Shown: positions 10,591 through 21,727 of the stretch, piece by piece
How the letters are laid out: the number at the start of each line of letters is the position of its first letter
Numbering within the stretch: position 1 is the stretch's first letter
Assembly (NCBI GenBank): GCA_950295325.1
Contig: OX485804.1
Coordinates: 54,362,429-54,426,428 of the forward strand
DNA from: Polytrichum commune
Taxonomy: Eukaryota; Streptophyta; Polytrichopsida; Polytrichales; Polytrichaceae
Direction: 5' to 3'
DNA length: 64,000 nt
Notes under the pieces: model-generated
The model's database searches: none
Seen by the model: only the letters and a program-made list of their open reading frames with translations
What the model was told of the DNA's origin: nothing
Translations under genes and position numbers: made by a program

Positions 10591-12426
10591 TTTGTATCTC
10601 AATTCCGTAACATGCAGTTCCAATATCCTTGAGAGTAGTTGGTCTAAGATTGCAAGTTCATGTTTCCCAGAATCTAATGTTGGTATTCCTAAACCTTTAA
10701 ATAGATTTTAGTAACACAATACTTTTCTTAATCAAGAATATTGTGTTCAAGACCCTTTTATAAATCCCTAGGGATAAAGTGTCCAAGTTGTCAAGTTTAT
10801 GTTCCCCGAAAGTGCCCTTAACGAGAACACTTCTACAATATCTCTCAGTATGTAGTTCCTTTTAAATAATCTCTTAAATGGGTAGGTACCTTAGACCTTA
10901 AGTTAATGTTTCTCAAACGTGTAATGTCAAGGTTAAGTGTTTCCCCGAGAGAAACATCCTCACACAATATCTTTCATGGTTGAATTCATCTAAAACATAT
11001 TTCAAGTTCATAACTCTCATGATTTGAAAAAAATCTCCTACCTACAATATCTTTCATGGTTTTGAATTTATATTCAAATTCTTATTCTCACAATCTTGAT
11101 TTGTAACCTCATATAAAATCCTTAATCATTCGTTCAAGACCCAAAGCAACCTCTTCTATTCCGTACAAGTCCTCAACCACATTGCCTAAATACTTCACAA
11201 GGCAAGCATACTCCCTCGCTAAGTCAAGACAACCTAGCTCTCGGAAGATACTTTGACATAATTAAAAATCTCTTTACATTCAATTAGTTATTAGTGTATG
11301 CTCTCGAGCCAAATCTCTAAGGTTTAATGCATAATTGTTAATTCCTTAGAACATTCCCAATCCTGGGCAAGGTTGGCAATATTCCCAGAATATTCCCTTA
11401 GGCCACAATTACCTTAGGCACTATAATAGGGGTTTGATGACGAGGCCAACACTTAGCCTCCTCACAATCACCTCCTTACTTGCCGACCTATTGATTAGAT
11501 TTACCAAGTCCTATCGATGGAGCTAATCTAGGTGTCCAATCTTACGGTGTGGTGGGAATTACAATTGCTTACGCCTAAGTGTCAATTCCGGCTTGAGGCA
11601 TCAAATCCCTTCCCTTTAATGAACACTACCTAATGGATTTGATTTGCTTAGCGTACATTCTCTCATTACAATGACTTGCCAAGTTCGGATGTTTTTACCA
11701 TACGGCACGTGTGAGGAGAATAGTTACGAGTTAACCTCAAGTTGGTCGTGATTTCCCCTCCTTACAACCCCTTAATCAAATTCGCCAAAGTAATACCGGG
11801 GCCTTCTCGTTAAGTGCTAGCAATATGTCAATAAGTCGTATGTATTGTCTTTGTTTTAACTTTGACTTCTCTCCACAAAGCTATCGCTCGTTGCACGTCT
11901 TCAACAATCGCCTAGGCCTACTTGAAATCTTCCACTTAGCTTTTCCACATTGTTTATTACCGCACCGAGGGTGCCAATTTTTTCTCTTGGGCTTGGCCGC
12001 ACCGAGGACGCCAATCTCCTAAGTGCACCGTGGGTGCCAATTTTTCTATCTATTTACCTTACCGCACCGTGGGTGCCAATTTCCTAGCTAATGCACCGTG
12101 GGTGCCAATTGCGAACTCAAGGCTTCAAAGCTCGGGAGCTCGGACACTCATGTGAAGTCGTCTTGTGCGAATGAAGTGTATTAGGGCCCTTAAGTGGGCC
12201 TCCTTTTATAGTGTTTACATCTTAGTTATTTATGGATTTTTGTAAATGTTAGCTTTCGGCTAAAATTAGCCCTGTATCTAAATATAGTCTGAATTAAAGG
12301 CCCTAAGTCTAATTTCATCAATCTACTTTAATTAAAATGTCTTTCCTAGCTACATACCCCTTGATATCTATTTAGGTACTTATTCATTTATCCTCCTACA
12401 TTCATCCTTTAATTCAGTCATGTGCC

Positions 12427-12436
12427 CTATAAATAG
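12427..12436 (+). promoter_or_regulatory. TATA box in the right LTR
   Basis: CTATAAATAG, identical to 357-366 in the left copy. It would drive plus-strand transcription out of the LTR into the decayed chromovirus. Confidence 0.45.
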
Positions 12437-12809
12437 GGACTGACCACCCTTTCGGTTCTCGGCCTAGACCCTGTTTCCATTTACAGTAGTCGGGTGGGTC
12501 GCTCCCTTGGCTGCTCCTGTTCTCACCCCTTTACACCACGCACGTTCCCTTGGTTCCCCTTGCTTCGTACGCTCCCCTGGGCCGCGACGTTCCCCGGTCC
12601 CGGTGGTCGTTCCTGCGTTCCCGATCTTCGTTCCCGTTCGCCGGCTCGTGGTTGCCGTTCCCATGCATTCACCAATGTTCCCCTCAGTCCCGTTCATCCA
12701 CTTGGCCGTTTGTTCACACCACCGGCCTTCGCTTCCCGCTCACCTTCGGCCTCTTGCTTCCCGGCCTTTCTTCCAGCTTGGGGGGGGGAGGAAGAATGTG
12801 AGCTTACCA

Positions 12810-13001
12810 GGGTTACCGATTAAGGGGTGAGTCCCGAAAGCAAAGTAGGAGGGTTACGTTGGTTCCCTCCTATGAACAATAAGGTCCGGGGTAGGAGGAG
12901 CTAACCATTAGCATGGCGGTATGTGAAAGGTTAGCGCTCATAACCTTTGCTAGGAATGAAAATTGGCAAGATGGTCAAGGGGGCTAGCAAGGGTTGCGAC
13001 A
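12810..13001 (+). mobile_element. 3' end of the chromovirus 5' LTR (family G)
   Basis: These 192 bases match 21541-21727, the end of the 3' LTR, and end in TTGCGACA just before a primer binding site. The rest of this LTR is missing, because the 12-kb element abuts it at 12809. This fits insertion of that element into the LTR at GGGTT. The same LTR tail recurs at 22186-22370 (minus), 59761-59850 (minus), 62160-62371 and 63766-63919. Confidence 0.75.
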
Positions 13002-13003
13002 CT

Positions 13004-13015
13004 TGGTATCAGAGC
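13004..13015 (+). other. Primer binding site, initiator tRNA-Met
   Basis: TGGTATCAGAGC, the standard plant tRNA-Met primer site, lies two bases after the LTR end at 13001. It fixes the plus orientation of the chromovirus. Confidence 0.9.
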
Positions 13016-13725
13016 AGGGCTCCAATTTTTGAGCTAGCACTCTGAGGGAAGCATGGCTATCAAATAAGCGGGTTATGATGGTGACCCGGGGTTTCCAAAA
13101 GGTTGTGAGGCTCAAATTGGAACAAAGATCATGTGTAAATGGAATTTGACCATACCATTGGTTCTAATGACAATGGTGGGCATGATGGTAGATTCGGTAA
13201 GGAAAATGGTGGAGTCCTTTGAAAGGGTTTTCGCTCACCTCAAAAAGCATTTGGGGCCTAGAATACCGAATCTACCCAAAATCTTGGAGGGCAATAATGT
13301 TGGATTGAAATTCCAATTCGAAATGCTTGGAAGGTATTGATGTTGGAATGAATTTGGTGGAAATGAGGCGTCCGGGCCTCTTAAGGCGTATATGCGCGAA
13401 TTTCACACCCAAATGAATTGTACATCTTAGATGAACGAGTTTTCTAAGAAATACATCGTTTTAGGTGGGGTTTCAAAAGTGGGTGGTGAATACCAAGTTC
13501 AAATTTCCAAAGTTTATTGAGGTTGTGAGGGGGATCATCATAATTGCCACAAGCATTAAGGCCGATGACCCCAATAAGAAATTTGGCGGTGCCTTACAAC
13601 AATGGACGTTGAGGGGAGATAGGTACCACGCCAAATAATACTTGTGCCGCGGACCAAATGTAAGACGATGGCATTGTGGCCAAGGCTAGTAGCCTTAAGC
13701 CGAGGCCAAGTCTTTTGTACCTTGA
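13016..13725 (+). pseudogene. gag remnant of the chromovirus
   Basis: This is the place where gag should lie. Only short open stretches remain (for example a 69-codon frame at 13131-13340) and frames shift often. No zinc knuckle could be read with confidence. Assigned by position between the PBS and the protease. Confidence 0.45.
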
Positions 13726-14070
13726 GGCTCAAATGAATGGGAGAAATGTCTCATGGGTTGACAAAGAGGCAAGCCCTTCCTTCTTGAGCCCAAAACTCAC
13801 AAGGGAGTTGGGGCTTGCCGATTGATAGAGCGGGCAAGCCCACCAAGGTGCGGTTTGGAAAGGGCGAACCGCATGAGACAAAGGAGGCCGCGATGCATGT
13901 AACCTTTCAATGTGGGACATTGGATTTTTGTCAAAATTTCACACCATGTGAAATATATAAAATGCATGTCATTGTGAAGGCCGCCTTCTTTGAAACTCAC
14001 ATGATAGATGTGAGGTGCAAGCCGGTGTGCTTGCGGTGCATTATGATGTGTCATAATGCAAAGAATTGAA
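13726..14070 (+). pseudogene. Retroelement aspartic protease remnant
   Basis: The frame around 13735-14067 reads like the pepsin-type retroelement protease linker: FLSPKLTRELGLPIDRAGKP then VRFGKGEPHETKEAAMHVTF and CGTLDFCQNF. The expected D-S/T-G active site before SFLSP reads VDKEASPSF, so the catalytic triad is lost. This piece lies between gag and the RT remains, in canonical order. Confidence 0.65.
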
Positions 14071-14229
14071 GTTCAAATTGACAAGGACTCCTATGGTAGG
14101 AGGACCCAAGTTGAATTTGGTCTTAATGGACCAAATGAAAAATAGAAAACATAATGGTCGTGGTTCAATTGGAGCAATTCCAAGGAACGTATGGGGAGGG
14201 TAGGAAAGATGGGCCTCCCCCAAACCACA

Positions 14230-15470
14230 TTCGTGGAATATTGGTGAGATACAAGGATGTATTCACCAATGTGTTGCCCAAAAAGTTACCGCCAAGGAGT
14301 GAAAAAGAACTTTGCTCAACGAGAGATTGAGTTCTTGAGGTATGTGGTGACAAAGGAAATTGGTGGATGAACATGAAGAAAGTCAAGGCAATCCAAAAGG
14401 AGAATTGGCCCTTCATTCAAAAAGGGCTTAGGTCATTTGTTGGCCAAGCCAACTACTACCACCACTTTATTCGAGAGTTCTTGAAGGTTGCTAGGACCTT
14501 ATTCAATTTATTGAGGAAATGGCTATCCCAAGAGTGGGATGAGCCTTGTCACCAAGCCTTTGGGGAGCTCAAGAGCAAGTTCTCTTCACAAGATGTGGTT
14601 AAGTTTCCAGGTTTTCATAAGCATTTTGAGGTGCACATGGAGGCGAAGGACTTTGCCATTGGCGGATGTTGATCCAAGATGGATGACCATTGCTTATGGG
14701 AGCATTAATCACCATGGTTGTGGAACCTTGTCCGGCTTGTGCAAGAAATGGTTATCCCAAGAGTGGGATGAGCCTTGCCACAAAGCCTTTGGGAAGCTTA
14801 AGACCAAGTTCTCTTCGCCGTCCGTGCTAAGTTTGTGGAGTTTGACAAACCTTTGAGGTGCATACGGGGGCGAGTGACTTTATCATTGGCGAATGTTAAG
14901 GCAAAAATAGATGGCCATTGCATATAAGAGCATGAAACTCGATGGTTGTCCGACCTTGTCCAACTTGTGCAAGAAATGGCTATCCCAAGAGTGGGATGAT
15001 GCTTGTCACCAAGTCTTTGGGGAGCTTAAGAGCAAATTCTCTTCGCCGCCCGTGCTCAAGTTCGCGGAGTTTGACAAACCTTTTGAGGTGCATACGGGGG
15101 TGAGTAACTTTACCATTGGCAGATGTTCATCCAATATGGATGCCCATTGCATATGGGAGCATTAAGCTTAATGGTTGTCTAACCTAGTGCGACTTGTGAA
15201 AGAAAGGGCTATCCCAAGAGTGGAATGAGCCTTGTCCCCAAGTCTTTGGGGATCTTAAGACGAAGTTCTCTTTGCCGCCCGTGTTCAAGTCGCGGAGCTT
15301 GATAAACCTTTTGATGCACATACGGGGGCGAGTGACTTTACCATTGGCGGATGTTAATGCAAGATGGATGGCCATTGCATATGAGAGCATGAAGCTTGAT
15401 GGTTGTCCAACCTTGTCCGACTTGTGGAAGAAATGGCTATCCCAAGAGTGGGATGATGTTTGTCACGAGT
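14230..15470 (+). pseudogene. Reverse transcriptase/RNase H remnant with 228-bp tandem amplification
   Basis: The start reads like the RT N-terminus (LPKKLPPRSEKEL, near 14275) and jumps directly to the post-palm segment (GLRSFVGQANYYHHFIREF, 14425-14483). The palm with its YxDD box is deleted. The segment that follows, KWLSQEWDEPCHQAFGELKS, is repeated with starts near 14521, 14751, 14979, 15208 and 15435 (spacing 227-230). Each copy extends to PFEVHTGASDFTIGG-like sequence, the connection between RT and RNase H. The array is cut at 15470 by the 15471-17960 insertion and resumes at 17961. Nonfunctional. Confidence 0.75.
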
Positions 15471-17960
15471 TGTAGTTAGTTTTTTCATCCAGGGTTCCAG
15501 CTCGAAAAACACCTAGGGAAGATTAAATGAATGTCAGATGTATCTTTAGTTTGTCACGATAAGGTCGATTGATAGTTCAAAGGGGTGATGGAATGGGTTT
15601 AACACTTGATTATCACAATTAATCTATTTTCAAGTGACTTGACTTGTTACCTCCTCACCATATATGGATTTATTCATTATGCATGTGGTGATACTGCTTA
15701 ACATATTTCCATACTTATAAAAATTAGAACTTAGTAAATTTTTATAAAAGTCTAGTTACAAGTGACAGAACCACGAACCGGGAACTAAGCGAGAAGCGTC
15801 CTAAGCGAATCGGGTCAGAGCAGTCACAGTCTAGTACCGAGTCGCAAGTAAGCGTCCAGTTCCAAGTTCCAAGTAAACGTCTAGTCACAAGTATCCAGAG
15901 ACGCGTCTAGTAACCAGTCCCAAGTAACTAGTAACCAATAACCAGGTAAGCGTCTTGTAGTGTCAGAGAAGCGTCTAGTCACATTAATGGAAGAGGAGGG
16001 ATAGGCTTTATACTTACCTCTGCTGGCTTTCCCAATCAATATGGGATATGTGGACGCCTTGCTTCTCCACAACAGCTTCTTCGCCCACGTCTAACTTCCA
16101 CCTCTTCTCTGCAATTCTTCGGTGTGCTTTACTCGTTCTTCACAACTTGGCAGCTTCAATGTCCTTCAATTATGAATCAGGGCATGTTCCTGTTTTACAT
16201 CAAACACCTATGAGGATGCACTCACTGACATCGACAAAGCATTAATCCTCATGTATCGGCATTGCCTGCTTCCCTTGAAGATGACCAGAATCTTATCTCA
16301 AGACTTCTGTCACAGGCGGGGAATCGATTTACATTCTCCCGTGAGCTCTTTTTGAATGCTAAGAGATTTACTTCACCTTTGGACTGGGTTCCTATTAGAA
16401 TTTCATGAATGGTTAATTCTGACTCGGAAATCGGTCACGGATAAGAATTTCCTTCCTGTGCTTCATTCCTTGATTTAAAGAGGCGATCCCTCTTTGAGAA
16501 TCAAGCGTGATGATCAAATTCCACCCAAATCGATTCTATTCAATACATTCCCCATTGGTTGATTAGCCGATCATTATTTTTTAACAAGACCGTTCCTCTA
16601 TTTATCTCCACTTCAACATCAGTGGCTTCACGCTTCAATTACCTACAGCTTCATGACGAAAAGAAATCTATCAAATTGTTCACGACTTTCTCAGTTCAAT
16701 GGCTGGGTCATGATTCATATATAGTTGAGAAGTGATTCCAAATGAGTTTTCCAACTCATGAGTCCAGAGGATTTTTCCTCTTCAATTCGTAATGTAAGGT
16801 TGATGATTAATCAATCTCAATCACCTCCTACACCACTTCATCTCTCATACTATGAATTGGTTTCAAAGCATTCTTAATATTGTTTGTAAATTAATTGGTC
16901 CTGGTGGTCTTCTCCCGGGAAGACATGAACACGAACTTTCCAAAGTTCTCTCATCCGGTTGTTTTATTCGCTAGGAAGTTACTATCCTAGAGTTACAACC
17001 TTAAAATACTATCGAAGTAGTTCTTACTCATTCTGTATTCACTACAGACACGAATCCTTTACTTATCTTTGCAAGAGCTTCACACTCCAAAGTCACATCC
17101 TTCATCGGACAACAGGGCTCACACTTTAAATACTCCAGAACATACTAGACTAAGAAATATAATTGAAAGGTAAATTGATATAATTCCAAAGATGTTTCAC
17201 AAAGAAACTAAGGGGTTCACACCCGGACCTTTTAAGTATCAGGGACTCATTCTCTTGAAGTTGCAACCTTAAGATATTGTCCAAGAGGCACTTATTTCAT
17301 TCTATCTTCACGACAATCACAAATCCTTTCTTCAGATCAGTAGGAGTTTCACGCTCCACAACTGACATTCCTCTTCAGACCATATGACTCTTTACTTCTT
17401 GTGAATTTCACTCTAGACACCAGCCTCCTATCTCTGCAATAATTTCATATTCCAGTCTTACATACTTCATCAGACATAAGATTCACACTTTGAACACTTA
17501 AGCATATACTTGGCAAGAGAGAAATGATTGGAAGGCAGTTTGATATATTTGCAAGTATAATTTACAAAAAAACTATGGGTTTCACACCCATTTACATTCA
17601 GTAATTAGGAGAGTTCGAATAAGCCAAAAACTTTCACTCTTTTCACGAGAGGATATTCAGAAAAATTGGATTCACTCCCTTTTTTCTTCTTCCTTCCTCT
17701 ACTTACCCTACCTAAGAGTCATGACTGATTGTAACTTGGATACTAAAATGTATTCCCTAATAATCACATGTTCATTTCATTGTCTGGTGAGATCTCCTAC
17801 ATTCCGATTAGTCACACATATCCACATCTTCTAGGCTAGTTTCCCTATCTAAGTGACTAATTGCCTATCCTTTTACTACTTCTTAAGTCTTGAGTGTAAT
17901 TTCTCACTAGTATGTACCTCAAGACAGAAATTCATACTTTCCATCCAAAAATCAGCATCA
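15471..17960. mobile_element. 2.49-kb TG...CA insertion, probable solo LTR
   Basis: The insert begins TGTAGTTAGT and ends CAGCATCA. It is flanked by CACGAGT at 15464-15470 and 17961-17967, and the flanking tandem-repeat copy is continuous when it is removed. TG...CA ends and a 5-7 bp target duplication fit a solo LTR. Near 15770-15990 it carries scattered copies of a GCGTCTAGTCAC-like word. No coding sequence or terminal repeats of its own were seen, so a complete small nonautonomous element is the alternative. Confidence 0.6.
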
Positions 17961-18475
17961 CACGAGTCTTTGGGGAGCTTAAGACCAAGTTTTCTTCGCC
18001 GTCCGTGCTCAAGTCCGCAGAGCTTGACAAACCTTTTGAGGTGCATACGGGGGTGAATGACTTTGCCAATGGTGGATTATGTGTAAGATGAATGGCCATT
18101 GCATATGGGAGTATGAAGCTCGATGGTTGTCAAAGAAGACAACCAACTCATGACAAAAAACTTCTTTGCCGTAGTACATTGCTTGAAGATGTGGTGACAC
18201 TATTTGGGGTCACACAAAGCAAAGGTCTACATGGACAATGTGTCCTAAAAGAATTTTGACATACAAGCGCAAGTGAGTGCCAAGTCATTGCGGTGGCATG
18301 ATAGTTTGGCGCTTATGAAGGTGGATTTGATCCACAAACCGGACCGTGGAAATGTGGTGCCGGATGCGCGAAGTAGACCGGAAGAGTTCCAAGCAATGAG
18401 AACCATCCAAACCTTGTGGCTAATGTGTGCCGGCGAAGGAAACTTGTAATGCAAGATACGGGAGGGGTAAATTAA
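17961..18475 (+). pseudogene. RNase H part of chromovirus pol
   Basis: Continues the interrupted repeat copy (SLGSLRPSF in one frame). It then reads in shifting frames as the RNase H end, including a segment equivalent to the usual KPG.GN..PDALSR tail around 18330-18380. Multiple stops; dead. Confidence 0.55.
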
Positions 18476-19512
18476 CTACCCCAAAGCACAAAAGCTTTTA
18501 GGTGAGCTTCGCAAGAGCAAGGTGCTCAAAGAGGTTAAGTTGGTGGACGGATTGTTCAAGTGCAAACAAAGTCGGGTATTTGTGCCACAAGGCAAGTTGA
18601 GGCTATCGGTTTTGAAGGAAAAATGTGATAGCCCTATTGCCGGCCATAGAGGAGAAAGAAAAAAAAAACTGCCATAGAATGGTGTCATGGAGGTACCATT
18701 GGCGGTGCATAAAGGAAGATATAGCCCACTTTGTGAAGGCTTGAATCAAGGTTCAAATGAACCGAGCCTCTTACCAAAAGCAAGGCGGTTTCTTGCAACC
18801 GTTGCCTATCCCGTCGGCGCCATGGCATGGTATGTGCATGGACTTGATCACAAGTTTGCCGGAGTCACATGGGTATGATGCCATCTTGTTGATGGTAGAG
18901 CGGTTTGCCAAGTTGGCACACATGGTGCCGATTGTGGGAGCCGCCACCGCGTTGAAGACCGCATAGCCTTTTCTCAAAGGATGGTTGAAGCACCACGGGT
19001 TGCCAAGAGTGATTGTGTGGGATCAAGATCCAAAGTTCACAAGTGCATTTTCAATGCATTTCTCTAAGGAGGTCGGAAGGAAACTAAGGTTTAGCACGGC
19101 CTTGCATTCCCAAATGGATGGGAAAACGGAGCGTGTGAATGGAGTCTTGAAGCAATACTTGAGGAACTTGGTGGGGGCGGACCAAGGAGATTGGGCGGAC
19201 TATGTGGGTCGAGCGGAGTGTAATTGCAATGTAGCCACGCACTTGGCTACCAAGGGGTGGTCTTTCATGGTGGCTTATGGAGTGGATGCGCTCCAACCTA
19301 TTAACCTAGCTCTCGAGGGGGCACATTCAACACTAGAGTTCAACCAAGATGGTGAGGACTTGGCCAAGGATGGTAAACAAGTCTTGGAGATGACCAAGTT
19401 GTTGGTGGAGAAAACCCGAAGGTGCTACGGAGTGCAAGTCAATGCCGGAAGACGCGAAGTGGAGAATGAGGTGGGCCAAAAGGTGTTGTTGAATGTGAAC
19501 AACTTCACTTAG
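18476..19512 (+). pseudogene. Integrase of the chromovirus
   Basis: The HHCC-type zinc region is degenerate at about 18560-18770. The catalytic core starts near 18830 (MDLITSLPESHGYDAILLMV), holding the first Asp. The second Asp is in VIVWDQDPKFTSAF at about 19009-19050, and the Glu is in KTERVNGVLKQYLRN at about 19123-19167. A TAG at 18964 interrupts the core. From 18985 to 19512 the frame is open for 175 codons, the longest in the element. The DDE residues survive although the protein is broken. This is a Ty3/gypsy integrase by motif and by order after RNase H. Confidence 0.8.
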
Positions 19513-19945
19513 CCGGAAGGCCTCACTCCAAAGTTCATGTCCAAAATTGGAGCTTCGTTTTCCATTGTGGAACAAGTATTCAAGGACATATATAATTTGG
19601 AATTACCGCCCGAGATCAAAGTGCATCCCACATTTCATGTCTCATTCCTAAAGCCATTAAAGGACGACACCTTGTGGCCCGATCACAAGCAAGTGATTAG
19701 GCCACCTCCCGACCTTGTGGACGTCATTTGGAACATGAGGTAGGAGGGCATCCTCAAGTGTAGGAAGCCCAAGTGAAAAGGAAAGAAAATATACAAAGGA
19801 GTATTTGGTGAAATGGTGAGGATACCATAAGAAAGAAGCCGCTTGGGTAGCCGCAAAAGACATGATGAACGCCAAGGAATTGGTGAAGCACTTTGAAGAA
19901 ACTAAGGCTAGACATTCCAATAAAATGAAGCGTAGGCATTGATGA
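19513..19945 (+). pseudogene. Integrase C-terminus and chromodomain remnant
   Basis: The block PPEIKVHPTFHVSFLKPL (19609-19662) is the conserved GPY/F-to-C-terminal segment of gypsy integrases. After a stop at 19741, shifted frames read like a chromodomain, including AAWVAAKDMMNAKELVKHF near 19840-19895. This places the element among the chromoviruses, whose chromodomain helps target chromatin. Confidence 0.7.
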
Positions 19946-19960
19946 GGACATCAATCTCCT

Positions 19961-19974
19961 TTAGTGGGGGAGAG
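19961..19974 (+). other. Polypurine tract before the 3' LTR
   Basis: AGTGGGGGAGAGAC directly follows the pol remnant and is the only strong purine tract there. The 3' LTR should start just after it, near 19975. Confidence 0.6.
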
Positions 19975-21727
19975 ACACAAGTAGCACACTTAACTTCGAG
20001 GCTAATCGCTTCACAACATGAACTTGTTCTTTGGCTTGAGGAAATAAAGTCCAAACTTTAGTGGTGCAAAGAGAAAAGTATGAGATGAGGTCCTAGTCTT
20101 GTACTTGTGCTTGGTTAATGGAAGAGGGGGAATAGACATGCCAAACTAGGTTGGGTAAGCCGAGTAATTGGGGGCCATGGCTTGGAGGGGCCTTGGATAA
20201 AACCAAGAAACTTCTTAGTTGTGGGCTTGTCCGGGCGGGGACAAGGTGATGGTGCGTGCTCATAAAAGTGCTACCCGCGAGCTAACGAGAGTTGGCGCAT
20301 GGGAGTCATGAACCCATGTCTCAAAAGAGCAAAGTGGGAACCGAGTCGGGCGAGACTTGACATCACCCCCATGCGATCGAGGCGTGGCTTAACAATGGAA
20401 AGCCATCTCGGAGTTGCAACCGAGACGACTTAGTAGAAACGTTAAGGTCTTGCCTAGATGTGTCATGTTAGGCTAGTGGAGCTTAACGGGGGAGGCCCCA
20501 AAGGAGGGGCAACCCAAGTGAGTCCCAAAGTAGGTGGGTCTAGTATAGGTTAGGTCCTTGGAGGAGAGATCCAAGGTCGCTAACGGACCACCTAGGAACC
20601 ACACCTTTGGGATTATGCCAAATTTGAAGATGCATTGTGGGGGTCGCGCCCTAAGGTAAACACAATGCCGCACCATAGAGGATGGCAACTTGAGAATTGG
20701 TGTGCCGACTACGAGTATAGTCAAGGAGGGCATCGACTCCGTTTGGTAGGGGTGAGTGTCGCGCACCTCTCCATAAGGAGTGCCTGAAACACCATGGGCA
20801 CAAGGGGGACCCCGGAGCGACACCCGGGACTTGTGGCGCCGTTGGTGAGAGGGCCCAAGTGATCCTAGTGTGGGTGAGGCCGCGGGCGTTGGGAATGCCT
20901 CCCACCCACGGAGACTAGGAGGCACAAGGGTAAGGCCATGAGTTATGCATAGCTTATGGCATGTAGATTCTAGAATGCTCAAGAACACCTCAATCGGAGG
21001 TGTGAGCTAGGAGTTATGGCCATTTGAGTGGGGCGCTGTCCCGGGACAGCGCCCTGGTACAGCAGTGCCTGGGAGTGATTCCCGGGACTGCCAAGGTTCA
21101 AACAGGCATAACTTCCTCACCGCTTGCCCGAATGGGGCAAGTGAGGAGTCCATCGGCATCTACGTGAAGCGTAGATGAAGATGGAGTGGTTGGTTGCTGG
21201 AGTCACACATCATACAAGGAAGTTATGATGGTCTGAAGCTGCTGGGGGCTTCTAGGCCCAGCGGCTAAGGGAAAATGTCCACTTGGCCCCAACTCTTGGT
21301 AGAGAGACAAGAGGTTGGTTGACGGTGGGGTAGGGGCCCCGCGTGAAGTCCTAGAGGCTTATATGGGTGAGGTGGTGTGGCCTCACCCACCCGAGGCCGA
21401 ACGGCACGGCCTCCATGGGCATTGGCCCATTGTGAGGCCATAGTTGCCTAGTATGGTTCGGGTTGTTGTAGTGTTGCTCCGGCAACGCGATGATCAACAT
21501 AGGATTGGACTTCCATGGATGGAAGTCCACATTGGGGAAATGGGTTACCGATTAAGGGGTGAGTCCCGAAAGCAAAGTAGGAGGGTTGGTTCCCTCCTAT
21601 GAACTATTGGTCCGAGGTAAGAGGAGCTATCCATTAGCATGGCGGAATGCGAAGGGTTAGCGCTCGTAACCTTTGCTAGAAACGAAAATTGGCAAGATTA
21701 TTAAGGGACCTAGCAAGGGTTGCGACA
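19975..21727 (+). mobile_element. Chromovirus 3' LTR (family G), about 1.75 kb
   Basis: The end at 21727 (TTGCGACA) is fixed by matching 12810-13001. The start is inferred from the polypurine tract. The LTR is GC-rich and includes a perfect 24-bp palindrome at 21031-21054. Partial copies of the same LTR occur at 21728-22615 (inverted), 60411-60560 and 61480-62371. Confidence 0.65.
21031..21054. repeat. Perfect 24-bp palindrome in LTR family G
   Basis: GGGCGCTGTCCC is followed at once by its exact reverse complement. The homologous sites are 22118-22141 (one arm changed) and 61755-61778 (both arms changed, pairing kept except at the centre). Confidence 0.9.

Larger units (their letters stand above)
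9553..12809 (+). mobile_element. Complete ~3.26-kb LTR, right copy of the 12-kb element
   Basis: The right end is fixed by the duplicate of 1-744. The left end is proposed at TGTGAGCCCAAAATGG because the same start recurs at 39041 and 55025. A purine-rich tract (GGGAAAAAAAAGAAAATGGG, 9533-9552) directly precedes it and could be a polypurine tract. A CT-rich leader lies at 9900-10000, a minisatellite at 10230-10590 and a TATA box at 12427-12436. Copies of GTGCCAATTT in a GCACCG(A/T)GGGTGCC context repeat at 11960-12110. Right flank 12810-12814 (GGGTT) would be one target-site duplicate; its partner is outside the window. Orientation is uncertain: the TATA favours plus, but a second purine tract exists on the minus strand at 745-758. 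Confidence 0.6.

Noticed and set aside
13004..13015. A tRNA gene fragment
   Set aside because: The 12-base match is a primer binding site next to an LTR end; no cloverleaf surrounds it.
12810..21727. An active chromovirus
   Set aside because: The RT palm with YxDD is deleted, the protease active site is lost, frames are broken many times and the 5' LTR is incomplete.
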